Part shown: piece by piece, positions 24,965 to 33,470 of the stretch
Numbering within the stretch: the stretch's first letter is position 1
How the letters are laid out: every line of letters starts with the position of its first letter
Assembly (NCBI GenBank): GCA_902760595.1
Contig: CACWHI010000015.1
Span: 1 to 64,000, forward strand
Origin: an uncultured Eubacteriales bacterium
GTDB lineage: Bacteria > Bacillota > Clostridia > Christensenellales > Aristaeellaceae
DNA length: 64,000 nt
Direction: 5' to 3'
The notes under the pieces: generated by a model
What the model was told of the DNA's origin: nothing
Databases searched by the model: none
The model's input: only the letters and a program-made list of their open reading frames with translations
Made by a program: the position numbers and the translations under genes

Positions 24965-26434
24965 TTACACCGAACCGTAGATCAGCTGCACGATACCGGT
25001 GGTGACGGGCGGGACGAACGTGAACAGGATCAGCACGACCAGCAGCAGGATGTAGAACGGAACCGCTTCCTTGATGAAGGGCTTCGTCTTGCAGCCGGTG
25101 ACGGAGCAGGTCACGAACATCAGCGTGCCCATCGGCGGGGACAGCGCGCCGATCGCGTTGTTGAAGATGTAGATCATCGCGAACTGGATCTCGTTGATGC
25201 CGTACTTCGCGGCGATGGGCGCCAGCAGCGGCACCAGCACGATCATCGTGGCGTTGCCCTCGATGAACATGCCCGCGATCAGCACCAGGATGTTCACGGC
25301 GATCAGGAACAGGTACTTGTTGGGGCAGATGCTGACGATGAACTCCGTCAGCTGCTGCGGGATGCGCTCCTTGGTCAGCACCCAGCTGAACACGGAGGCC
25401 GCGGACACGATCAGCATGATGCCGGCCGTGGTCGTCACCGTTTCCTTGCAGGCCTGGATGATGGACTTCCAGGTCAGCTCCTTGTAGATGAGGCCCAGTA
25501 CGATGGCGTACAGGATGGCCACGGCGCCGGCCTCGGTGGCGGAGAAGACGCCCAGGCGGATACCGCCGATGATGATGATCGGCAGGCACAGCGGCAGGAG
25601 GGCCGGACGCAGCGCGTCCCAGAATTCCTTGCCCGTCATGCGCTTGGTGCGGATCGGCACATAGCCGCGCTTCTTGGAGATGAAGTGCACCAGCACCATC
25701 ATAGCGATGCACAGCGTGCCGCCCACCGCGATACCGGAGGTGAACAGCTTTCCGATGGACACGTCCGCGATGCAGCCGTACAGGATCATGGCGATTCCGG
25801 GCGGGATCAGCGGCGTGATCATGGCGGAGGCCGCCGTGACGACGGAGGAGAACTCCTTGGAGAAGCCCTTCTTTTCCATCTCAGGCACCAGCATCTTCGC
25901 TTCCATGGCCGCGTCAGCCAGGTTGGAGCCAGAAAGGCCGCCCATCAGGGTGGACAGCAGCACGTTCACCTGCGCGAGGCCGCCGGGCAGACGGCCCGTG
26001 ACCGCCGAGCAGAAGTTCATGATGCGGTTGGTGACGCCGGAATAGTTCATGAACACGCCGGCGCAGACAAAGAACGGGATGGCCAGCAGGGAGGCGCTCT
26101 CCGTGCCGGTGACGGCCTTCTGGCCGAAGATGATCTGGTTGATGCCAGGGTTGAACAGGAAATAGATGGCCGACGCCGCGAACACCGCCACGAACACCGG
26201 TACCTTCAGGAACAGCAGCACCAGCATCATGACCGCGGAGATGCCCAGCACCACATTGGTGCCCAGCACGCCGCCCACGGATTCCAGCGAAGGCTTGATC
26301 CACTGGATGTTGACCGCCAGCAGCACCATGACGCCCGCGAGGATGGAAACCGCCCACGGCTTCTTCATCGCGAAGCGCAGCAGCGCGAAGACGCCGACAG
26401 CGCCGACGATGCTCAGACAAAGCTCTAACGTCAT
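24965..26434 (-). CDS. dctM: TRAP transporter large permease (DctM)
   Basis: A 489-residue permease of the TRAP-T large subunit family with about 12 hydrophobic segments. Recognisable family segments include SLLAIPFFVCAGVFMNYSG near 117, GLSGSNLADAAMEAKMLVP near 168 and PLIPPGIAMILYG near 204. It would move a carboxylate with sodium ions. Its start overlaps the dctQ stop by four bases. It is the last gene of the GntR-dehydrogenase-TRAP operon, followed by structured 3' sequence. Confidence 0.92.
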   Translation of the reverse strand: MTLELCLSIVGAVGVFALLRFAMKKPWAVSILAGVMVLLAVNIQWIKPSLESVGGVLGTNVVLGISAVMMLVLLFLKVPVFVAVFAASAIYFLFNPGINQIIFGQKAVTGTESASLLAIPFFVCAGVFMNYSGVTNRIMNFCSAVTGRLPGGLAQVNVLLSTLMGGLSGSNLADAAMEAKMLVPEMEKKGFSKEFSSVVTAASAMITPLIPPGIAMILYGCIADVSIGKLFTSGIAVGGTLCIAMMVLVHFISKKRGYVPIRTKRMTGKEFWDALRPALLPLCLPIIIIGGIRLGVFSATEAGAVAILYAIVLGLIYKELTWKSIIQACKETVTTTAGIMLIVSAASVFSWVLTKERIPQQLTEFIVSICPNKYLFLIAVNILVLIAGMFIEGNATMIVLVPLLAPIAAKYGINEIQFAMIYIFNNAIGALSPPMGTLMFVTCSVTGCKTKPFIKEAVPFYILLLVVLILFTFVPPVTTGIVQLIYGSV

Positions 26435-26955
26435 TTCACTGCCACCTCCTCGCTGTTGGATACGTCAATGTTGATATCCTTGACGAACTTGGGCAGGTAC
26501 TTGGACAGCAGGTAGCTGAGGATCATCAGTCCGCAGCCGTAGGGAGAAATGCCGTAAATCAGCTCATAGGGGATGCCCAGGATCGGCGTGCCGCGGTGGG
26601 TGCGCCCGAAGATCTGAGCGATATACTGCTGGCATTTGACCATCAGGAAGGTCAGGGTGAAGATCACGATCATATCCACGACGTATTCCATGATCCTCTT
26701 GCCCTTTTCGGGCAGCGCATCCACCACCATTTCGATGGCCACGATGCTGCCCTGGCGGAACGCGACGCTCGCGCCCAGGAAAATCATCCAGACCTGGCAG
26801 AACGCCTGCGCCTCTTCCTGCCACAGAAGCGGCGCCTTCAGCACATAGCGCATGATGACGGCCGCGAAGGTGACCAGGGTCAGCACCGCGAGGGCGATGC
26901 TGGCCAGGAAAAGGTCCAGGTTGCACAGGATCTTGAGCCAACCTTTCTTTTTCAA
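26431..26955 (-). CDS. dctQ: TRAP transporter small permease (DctQ)
   Basis: A 174-residue membrane protein with four hydrophobic segments and the family motif LWQEEAQAFCQVWMIFLGAS (about 39-58), followed by AFRQGSIVAIEMVVD. It is the small subunit partner of DctM. The start appears to be TTG at 26955, preceded by GAGGTGAG; a tiny ATG-AGG-TGA stop sits across that site. It is translationally coupled to dctM by a four-base overlap. Confidence 0.88.
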   Translation of the reverse strand: MKKKGWLKILCNLDLFLASIALAVLTLVTFAAVIMRYVLKAPLLWQEEAQAFCQVWMIFLGASVAFRQGSIVAIEMVVDALPEKGKRIMEYVVDMIVIFTLTFLMVKCQQYIAQIFGRTHRGTPILGIPYELIYGISPYGCGLMILSYLLSKYLPKFVKDINIDVSNSEEVAVK

Positions 26956-26995
26956 GAGCTCTCACCTCATTTTACGGGGATTGATGGGAACAGGA

Positions 26996-27027
26996 ACGGG
27001 CGGGAGAGCGGATGCTCTCCCGCCCGT
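26996..27027 (-). other. Strong intercistronic hairpin between dctP and dctQ
   Basis: The palindrome ACGGGCGGGAGAGC/GCTCTCCCGCCCGT with a four-base loop occupies most of the gap. It has no T run, so it is better read as an mRNA-stabilising or partial-attenuation hairpin that lets the binding protein outnumber the permeases. Confidence 0.65.
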
Positions 27028-27050
27028 CAGGTTTTCCGAACGCTTCCGGA

Positions 27051-28040
27051 TCACTCGCCCATGGCGGCCTTCACGGTCTCATACAGGCCGTCGGACCAGC
27101 CAAACTCAGCGCCCAGCTTGTAGAAGTCCTCAGCCAGGGTGCGGAAGGTAGCGAGGTCTTCCTCGGTGGGCTCGTACACGGTGACGCCTTCGGACTCCAT
27201 CAGTCCGCGATAGTGCGCGTCAGCCTCAGCCTGCACTTCGTTGTTGTAAACGCCGGCTTCCTTACCAGTCTCAATCAGAGCTTCCTGCTGTTCTGGAGTC
27301 AGGCTGTTGAACCAGTCGGCGGAGCAGATCCAGTTGGTGAAGTTGAGGACGTGGCCGTCCAGGATCAGGTACTTGGCCACTTCGTGATGCTTGCGGCCGT
27401 ACAGGGTGGACAGGGGGTTCTCGCCGCCGTCGATGGTGCCCTGCTGCAGCGCGGTATACACATCACCCAAAGGCATGCCAACGGGGGTCGCGCCCAGGAC
27501 GCGGAAGCCTTCGCTCTGAATCTTGTTGCCAGGAACACGGATCATGAGGCCCTTCAGGTCAGCGGCGGTGTGGACCGGCTTGGTGGTCAGGGTGTGACGG
27601 GCGCCGTAAGCCCAGTTGGCGGCGACCATCTTGATGCCCAGCGCTTCCAGCTTGGAGCACTGCTCATTCCACCAGTCGGACTCGATCAGCTTCCAGCACT
27701 GATCCCAGTTGTCGAACAGGAAGGGGCCGAACACGATGCCCATGTCCTTGACGCCGTAGTCGGCGAAGAAAGCGCCGTCCGCAAGGGTCATGATGGGCTC
27801 GCCCAGCAGCATCTGGTCGATCAGGTCATTCTTGGCGCCCAGCTGGGAGTCGGGGAACAGCTGGATGGTGAGGCCGACGTTCTTCGCAGCCAGCAGCTCC
27901 TGCCACTTCTGCATGCCCTGGCCGACGGGCTCAGACAGGGAGTTTTCGAAACCGACCTGCAGGACGGTATCCGCGCTGGCCATCGCGGCCATGGACAGAA
28001 CCAGCATCAGGGAGAGGACGATCGCTACGAGTTTCTTCAT
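27051..28040 (-). CDS. dctP: TRAP transporter solute-binding protein (DctP)
   Basis: A 329-residue extracytoplasmic binding protein. The signal peptide (MKKLVAIVLSLMLVLSMAAMASA) has no lipobox Cys. Family landmarks are NDLIDQMLLGEPIMTLAD (near 74), the substrate-carboxylate-binding Arg in KGLMIRVPGN (near 160) and the signature QQGTIDGGENPLSTLYGRK (near 192). The neighbouring sugar-acid genes suggest a hexonate or hexuronate ligand. It has a strong AAAGGAGG site. Confidence 0.92.
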   Translation of the reverse strand: MKKLVAIVLSLMLVLSMAAMASADTVLQVGFENSLSEPVGQGMQKWQELLAAKNVGLTIQLFPDSQLGAKNDLIDQMLLGEPIMTLADGAFFADYGVKDMGIVFGPFLFDNWDQCWKLIESDWWNEQCSKLEALGIKMVAANWAYGARHTLTTKPVHTAADLKGLMIRVPGNKIQSEGFRVLGATPVGMPLGDVYTALQQGTIDGGENPLSTLYGRKHHEVAKYLILDGHVLNFTNWICSADWFNSLTPEQQEALIETGKEAGVYNNEVQAEADAHYRGLMESEGVTVYEPTEEDLATFRTLAEDFYKLGAEFGWSDGLYETVKAAMGE

Positions 28041-28078
28041 GGGGTTACCTCCTTTTATTTATGAACCTGACCCATCGG

Positions 28079-29095
28079 TCAGAATTCAATCATGACCTTC
28101 AGCATGCTGCCGGCGTTCTGGTGGAAATCCTCGAACGCCTGGGCGGCCTGCGCGAACGGATACACGTTGGTGACAACCTTGTCCAGCTTGAGGCCCTGGT
28201 TCTTCACGGTATCGATCAGCTCCTCAAAGTCGCGGGTCAGGGCGTTGCGGGAGCCGTAAATATTGAGCTCCTTCTTCTGGATGATGGTGAAATCCAGGTC
28301 GATGTTGTGCTTGCCGACGCCGATGACCGCCACGCGGCCGCCGAAGCAGGCGGCGTCCAGGCAGTTCTGGAAGGTGGAGGGCAGGCCCACGGCTTCCACC
28401 GTCACATCGAATCCGTTGCCGTCAGTGATCTCCTTCACGGCCTTGTCAAAGTTTTCGGGACTGTCGTTCAGGATCTTGCCGTCCATGCCGAACTGCATGG
28501 CGTAGTCCAGCTTCTTGGGGGCCACGTCGCAGATCCAGACCTTCGCGCCGCGGGATTTCGCCGCGATGGCCGCCAGCACGCCGATAGTGCCCGCGCCGAC
28601 CACCAGCACCTTGTCGCCCTCATGGACGCCCGCGCGCTGGATGCCGTGATAGCCGATGCAGAAAGGCTCGATCAGCGCCAGGGTCTTGGGGTCGAGGCCC
28701 TTGCCGTCGATCAGGCGGCTGATGGGCATGACCATGTACTCGGAGAAGCCGCCCTCACGCTGGACGCCCATGGTCTGGTTGGACATGCAGGCGTTGACCA
28801 GGCCCTTGCGGCAGGAATAGCACTTGCCGCAGTTGAAGTACGGGTTGGCGGTGACGATGTCCCCCACCTTGAAGCCCCGGTCGTTCTCGCCGATCTCCAC
28901 GATCTGCGCGGAGAACTCGTGACCCGGGATGCGGGGATAGGTCAGGTACGCGTTGGTGCCGCGGTAGGAGTTCAGGTCGCTGCCGCAGATGCCCCCGAAC
29001 AGGGGCCGGAGCAGGGCTTCGTCCTTGCCGATGACCGGCTTTTCGATCTCCCGGATCTCGACCTGTCCGGGCTTGACGATGGTAATTGCTTTCAT
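28079..29095 (-). CDS. Zinc alcohol dehydrogenase, probable L-galactonate 5-dehydrogenase
   Basis: A 338-residue medium-chain zinc dehydrogenase using NAD(P). Catalytic zinc residues appear in GGICGSDLNSY (Cys near 37) and PRIPGHE (His-Glu near 60); four structural cysteines lie in CGKCYSCRKGLVNAC; the nucleotide fold has LVVGAGTIG near 165. Segments such as GGFSEY, ALIEPFCIGYHG and KKELNIYGSRNA resemble E. coli LgoD. Next to TRAP, uxaB and uxaA, and with no uxaC in the window, oxidation of L-galactonate to tagaturonate is the best guess. L-idonate or sorbitol dehydrogenase remain possible. Confidence 0.75.
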   Translation of the reverse strand: MKAITIVKPGQVEIREIEKPVIGKDEALLRPLFGGICGSDLNSYRGTNAYLTYPRIPGHEFSAQIVEIGENDRGFKVGDIVTANPYFNCGKCYSCRKGLVNACMSNQTMGVQREGGFSEYMVMPISRLIDGKGLDPKTLALIEPFCIGYHGIQRAGVHEGDKVLVVGAGTIGVLAAIAAKSRGAKVWICDVAPKKLDYAMQFGMDGKILNDSPENFDKAVKEITDGNGFDVTVEAVGLPSTFQNCLDAACFGGRVAVIGVGKHNIDLDFTIIQKKELNIYGSRNALTRDFEELIDTVKNQGLKLDKVVTNVYPFAQAAQAFEDFHQNAGSMLKVMIEF

Positions 29096-29168
29096 AGCGG
29101 TATTTCCTTTCGTCTGCGTTCTTTATTTATTCGTCCGTCACGCAACGGGCGCATAAATCGATTGGGGC

Positions 29169-29855
29169 CTACTCTTCTTCCTCTTCAATGAACACGTTGT
29201 GGGCGTTGCGGTTGGTGTCGATCACGTAATTGATGATGGCGAGCTTGGAGTTTTCGATATGGACGCGCATGGCCTCGGCGGCGGCGTCCCAGTCCCCGCA
29301 CAGGCAGCGGGTGGCGATGGCGTGGTGCTCGGTCTGTGTTGTATCCAGCCGGTTCCCGGCGGTACTCAGGATACGGTAACGGACCACCTGATCCTTGATC
29401 ATTTCGTACACACTGGCGATGTAGCGGTTGCCGCTGGCGTCCACGAAGGTCTGGTGGAACTCGTTGTCCAGCTGGAACAGCTCCTCCTTGGTGCAGTCCG
29501 TTCGCTTGAACTGCTGAATGAAGCGGGTATAGACCTCGTCGCGGATCCGGTTGCCATAATTGCGGACGATATAAGGAGCGAACATGACCCGGACCGCGAA
29601 CAGCTCCTGGATGTTGTTCATGGAGACGCGGTTGACCCGGATGCCTTTCTTGGGCTTGATGGATACAAGATGCTCCTGCTCCAGGCGGCTGATGGCGTCC
29701 CGGACCGGCGTGCGGCTGGCTTTCAGCATGTCGCACAGGCTGTCCTCCGTCAGAAGGGTGCCGGGAAGGATTTCACAGGAGACGATTTTTTCCTTGAGGG
29801 TTTCGTAGGCGAGTTGCTTCAGACTTTTCGGCGGAACCTGATCCGTTTCAGACAT
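29169..29855 (-). CDS. GntR/FadR-family (FCD) transcriptional regulator
   Basis: A 228-residue DNA-binding protein with an N-terminal winged helix (LTEDSLCDMLKASRTPVRD near 37-55) and a C-terminal FCD ligand domain (about 85-215) containing the metal-type Asp and His residues (DNEFHQTF near 129, TEHHAIATR near 175). It probably senses a sugar acid. It heads the minus-strand operon, its own promoter carries a perfect palindrome in the spacer, and a related palindrome overlaps the divergent uxaB promoter, so it likely controls both sides. Confidence 0.88.
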   Translation of the reverse strand: MSETDQVPPKSLKQLAYETLKEKIVSCEILPGTLLTEDSLCDMLKASRTPVRDAISRLEQEHLVSIKPKKGIRVNRVSMNNIQELFAVRVMFAPYIVRNYGNRIRDEVYTRFIQQFKRTDCTKEELFQLDNEFHQTFVDASGNRYIASVYEMIKDQVVRYRILSTAGNRLDTTQTEHHAIATRCLCGDWDAAAEAMRVHIENSKLAIINYVIDTNRNAHNVFIEEEEE

Positions 29856-29891
29856 CTGTTTCAGCTCCTTCGCGCTGACTTTTACAGATGC

Positions 29892-29920
29892 ATTATAATG
29901 ATGTATACATCACTTGTCAA
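29892..29920 (-). promoter_or_regulatory. Consensus promoter with operator in the spacer (GntR operon)
   Basis: On the minus strand a perfect TTGACA (29915-29920) and perfect TATAAT (29892-29897) flank a 17-base spacer that contains the perfect palindrome TGATGTATACATCA (29899-29912). A repressor bound there would directly block RNA polymerase. The 30-kb intergenic remainder, 29921-30184, shows no ORF or clear signal. Confidence 0.8.
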
Positions 29921-30184
29921 TACGTTTTGTCAACTTTTTTGCCCGATTCTCCCTTGATGATCCGTTAATAACTACGATATTCCCTGATAAATCAGCGTTT
30001 TGCCCGAATCCAAAGTTTTTCGAAGGCTGCCTTGCATCCCTATGGTTTTCATATAACAACCGCGTTTGTATCCATCCCGTCACAGTTTTCGCATTCTTTT
30101 CCCCTTTCAGCGCCGGTGAATTGTCGGCAGCATGTCATCTTTGTGAAAATAGCGCCGGAAATGCCATATCAGAATGAAAGTAGG

Positions 30185-30217
30185 TTGACATAAGGTCCGG
30201 CGTGTTGTATACTACAC
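30185..30217 (+). promoter_or_regulatory. Promoter and operator of the uxaB operon
   Basis: TTGACA (30185-30190) and TATACT (30208-30213) have a 17-base spacer. The imperfect palindrome GTGTTGTATACTACAC (30202-30217) covers the -10 element and shares the TGTATAC core with the operator at 29899-29912, pointing to common control by the GntR protein. Confidence 0.75.
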
Positions 30218-30270
30218 GAAACGGAGAAAAAGCTCCGGTGCGCACACAACTTGAAGGAGGATTGGTCGTT

Positions 30271-31761
30271 ATGGCTCAGCTCAACTATGAGGTACTGAAA
30301 CAGTCCGGTTACAAGGGATACATCCTGGAAAAGGCGCCCGAAAAGGTGATGCAGTTCGGCGAAGGCAACTTCCTGCGCGCGTTCGTGGACGATTTCATCG
30401 ACATCGCCAATGAAAAGGCGGGATACAACGGCAAGGTCGTGCTGGTGCAGCCCATCGCTCAGGGCCTGACCGACCTGATCAACCAGCAGCAGGGCCTGTA
30501 TACCCTGTACCTGCGCGGCAGCGAAAAGGGCGTCAAGGTGGATGACAAGCGCGTCATCTCCGCCGTCAGCCGCTGCATCAACCCCTACGGCGACTGGGAC
30601 AAGGTGCTGGAGTTCGCCAAGAGCGACGATCTGGAGATCATTGTATCCAACACCACCGAGGCCGGCATCGTGCACGACACGGAGAGCAAGTTCGACCAGG
30701 CTCCCCCCATCAGCTTCCCCGCCAAGCTGACCCGCGTGCTCTACGAGCGCTTCACCGCCGGCAAGAAGGGCATCGTGATGCTCTCCTGCGAGCTGATCGA
30801 CAACAACGGCAAGGAACTGCTCAAGTGCGTCAACCAGTACATCGACGACTGGAAGCTCTCCGACGAGTTCCGCGCCTGGGTCAATAACGAGAACATCTTC
30901 TGCTCCACCCTGGTGGACCGCATCGTGCCCGGCCGCATCCGCGACCCGCAGGAGGTCGCCCGCCTGAACGAGCAGAACGGCTATGAGGATCCGCTGACCG
31001 ACGTCGGCGAGGTCTTCGGCATCTGGGTCATCGAAGGTCCCGCAGACCTGGAGGACCGCCTGCCCTTCAAGGCCGCCGGCGTGCCCGTGATCGTGGTGCC
31101 CGACGTGACCCCCTACAAGAAGCGCAAGGTCCGCATCCTGAACGGCGCGCACACCGGCTTCGTGCTCGGCGCGTACCTGGCGGGCTTCGACATCGTGCGC
31201 GACTGCATGCACGACGACACCGTGCGCGGCTTCATGAACAAGATGCTCAACGAAGAGGTCATCCCCACCCTGCCGCTGGACAAGAAGGACCTGAACGAGT
31301 TCGCCGCGGCGGTGCAGGACCGCTTCAACAACCCCTTCGTCAACCATGAGCTGATGAGCATCTCCCTGAACTCCACCTCCAAGTGGCGCGCCCGCAACAT
31401 GCCCACCTTCCTCGATTACATCGAGACCAACGGCAAGCTGCCCAAGTGCCTGACCACCAGCCTGGCCGCCTACATCGCCTTCTATTCCAACGACATCCAG
31501 GCGCTCAACGACAAGGGCCTGGTCTGCCGCCGCCCGAAGGGCAACGAATACGTGGTCTCCGACGACCGCTGGGCGCTGGAATTCTACTGGGCCCATAAGG
31601 ACGCCGCCCCCGAAGCACTGGTGCACGACGTGCTGACCAACGAGCAGATGTGGGGCCAGGACCTGACCAGGATCGCCGGTCTGGAGCCTGAAGTCGTCCG
31701 CATCCTGAAGCTCATCCGCGAAAAGGGCGCGCTGGAAGCGTATAAGGAAGCGATTGCGTAA
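30271..31761 (+). CDS. uxaB: Tagaturonate reductase (altronate oxidoreductase)
   Basis: A 496-residue member of the mannitol dehydrogenase/UxaB family that reduces D-tagaturonate to D-altronate with NADH in the cytoplasm. Characteristic segments are QFGEGNFLRAFVDDF near 30, SNTTEAGIV near 131, TLVDRIVPGR near 213 and the C-terminal domain KVRILNGAHTG near 287, containing the catalytic Lys region. AAGGAGG lies ten bases before the ATG. A short AGCAC/GTGCT hairpin follows the stop, then repeat element C separates it from uxaA. Confidence 0.93.
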   Translation: MAQLNYEVLKQSGYKGYILEKAPEKVMQFGEGNFLRAFVDDFIDIANEKAGYNGKVVLVQPIAQGLTDLINQQQGLYTLYLRGSEKGVKVDDKRVISAVSRCINPYGDWDKVLEFAKSDDLEIIVSNTTEAGIVHDTESKFDQAPPISFPAKLTRVLYERFTAGKKGIVMLSCELIDNNGKELLKCVNQYIDDWKLSDEFRAWVNNENIFCSTLVDRIVPGRIRDPQEVARLNEQNGYEDPLTDVGEVFGIWVIEGPADLEDRLPFKAAGVPVIVVPDVTPYKKRKVRILNGAHTGFVLGAYLAGFDIVRDCMHDDTVRGFMNKMLNEEVIPTLPLDKKDLNEFAAAVQDRFNNPFVNHELMSISLNSTSKWRARNMPTFLDYIETNGKLPKCLTTSLAAYIAFYSNDIQALNDKGLVCRRPKGNEYVVSDDRWALEFYWAHKDAAPEALVHDVLTNEQMWGQDLTRIAGLEPEVVRILKLIREKGALEAYKEAIA

Positions 31762-31778
31762 AGCACTGCGTGCTTTAA

Positions 31779-31952
31779 GTGAAGAGTTATGAGTGAGGAG
31801 TGAGGAGTGAGGAGTTGCGGAAGGAATCGCTCCGCGATTCCGATCATCAATACAACGGAAACGCTGTAATAATAAGACAGTTTCTGAGCCAAGGGCGAAG
31901 AAATTGCTCCGCAACTCATCACTCCTCACTGCTCACTCCTCACTGTCAACTC
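31779..31952. repeat. Armed repeat element C between uxaB and uxaA
   Basis: The left arm (31779-31816) reads as GAGTGAGGAGT-type repeats ending GAGTTGCGGA; the right arm (31912-31952) begins CCGCAACTC and continues as ACTCCTCACT-type repeats, so the arms pair over about 38 bases. Just inside the left arm is the hairpin GGAATCGC-TCC-GCGATTCC, which also occurs in element D. No ORF is inside. Confidence 0.75.
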
Positions 31953-31977
31953 TGATCCCCCTATCGGAGGTTAATAC

Positions 31978-33462
31978 ATGAACAGACTCTTGCAAATTAC
32001 CCCCCATGACATGGTCGCGGTGGCGCTGGAGCCGCTGAAGGCCGGGGAGACTGTGCCCTACGGCGGCGGGGAGGTCACCCTGCTCGAAGACCTGCCCATG
32101 GGCCATAAGGTGGCGCTGCGCGACATCCACGCGGGCGAGCCGGTCATCAAGTACGGCTATCCCATCGGCAAGGCGCTCGAGGACATCCCCACCGGCGGAC
32201 ATGTGCACACCAACAACCTGAAGACCCTGCTCTCCGGCGAGCTGGAATACACCTGGGAGCCGGCCGAGGTGCCCGAAAAGCATCTGCCGCCGCGCACCTT
32301 CATGGGCTATCCCCGCACGGACCGCCGCCCGGGCATCCGCAACGAGCTGTGGATCATCCCCACCGTCGGCTGCGTCAACGACGTGGCCAAGACCCTGGCC
32401 GCCATGGCCCAGGACCTGGTGGGCGGCAGCATCGACGGCGTATACGCCTTCCCGCATCCCTACGGCTGCTCGCAGCTGGCGCTGGACCAGGACAATACAC
32501 GCCATGCGCTGGCGGACTTCGCGGTGCATCCCAACGCCGGCGGCGTGCTGCTGCTGGGCCTCGGCTGCGAAAACAGCGGTATCGACCAGGTACGCCCTTT
32601 CATGGGTGAATATGACGAGAGCCGCGTGCGCTTCCTGGTCTGCCAGCAGGTGGAGGACGAGCTGACCGAGGGCATGAACCTGATCCAGGAGCTGGCGGCG
32701 CGGATGCGCGAGGACAAGCGCGTGCCCTGCCCGGCGGACCAGCTGGTGGTCGGCCTCAAGTGCGGCGGCTCGGACGGCCTGTCCGGCATCACCGCGAACC
32801 CCACCATCGGCGTGTTCTCCGACCTGCTGACCGCCATGGGCGGCAGCACCATCCTGACCGAGGTGCCCGAGATGTTCGGCGCGGAGACCATCCTGATGTC
32901 CCGCTGCGGCACCGAGGAGCTGTTTGACAAGACCGTGCACCTGATCAACGACTTCAAGGCGTACTTTGAGAGCTACCACATGCCGGTATACGAGAACCCC
33001 TCCCCCGGCAACAAGCAGGGCGGCATCACCACCCTGGAGGACAAGGCCCTCGGCTGCACGCAGAAGTCCGGCTCCTCCGCGGTCAAGGGCGTGCTCAAGT
33101 ACGCCGAGCGCGTGGCGACGCCCGGCCTGAACCTGCTGAGCGCCCCGGGCAACGACCTGGTCGCCTCCACGGCCCTGGCCGCCAGCGGCGCGCAGGTGGT
33201 GCTCTTCTCCACCGGCCGCGGCACACCCTTCGGCTGCCCCGTGCCCACCGTCAAGATTTCCTCCAACACCCCGCTGGCCACCAAGAAGCACGCCTGGATC
33301 GACTTTGACGCTGGACGGCTGCTCTCCGGCATGACCCTCGACGAGCTGGGCGAAGACCTGATGAACTATGTCCTCGCCGTCGCCTCCGGCGAAAAGCTCG
33401 CCAAAAACGAGGAAAACGGATTCAGGGAAATAGCGATATTCAAGCAGGGGGTCACGCTGTAA
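31978..33462 (+). CDS. uxaA: Altronate dehydratase
   Basis: A 494-residue enzyme that dehydrates D-altronate to 2-keto-3-deoxygluconate, an Fe/Mn-dependent cytoplasmic reaction. The N-terminal SAF-type region (1-95, DMVAVALEPLKAG and HTNNLKT) and the large catalytic domain with GYPRTDRRPGIRNELWIIP near 105, FPHPYGCSQL near 159 and GLKCGGSDGLSGITANP near 259 are the UxaA/GarD pattern. GGAGG lies before the ATG. It is bounded by repeat elements on both sides. Confidence 0.94.
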   Translation: MNRLLQITPHDMVAVALEPLKAGETVPYGGGEVTLLEDLPMGHKVALRDIHAGEPVIKYGYPIGKALEDIPTGGHVHTNNLKTLLSGELEYTWEPAEVPEKHLPPRTFMGYPRTDRRPGIRNELWIIPTVGCVNDVAKTLAAMAQDLVGGSIDGVYAFPHPYGCSQLALDQDNTRHALADFAVHPNAGGVLLLGLGCENSGIDQVRPFMGEYDESRVRFLVCQQVEDELTEGMNLIQELAARMREDKRVPCPADQLVVGLKCGGSDGLSGITANPTIGVFSDLLTAMGGSTILTEVPEMFGAETILMSRCGTEELFDKTVHLINDFKAYFESYHMPVYENPSPGNKQGGITTLEDKALGCTQKSGSSAVKGVLKYAERVATPGLNLLSAPGNDLVASTALAASGAQVVLFSTGRGTPFGCPVPTVKISSNTPLATKKHAWIDFDAGRLLSGMTLDELGEDLMNYVLAVASGEKLAKNEENGFREIAIFKQGVTL

Positions 33463-33470
33463 ACGGGAAT

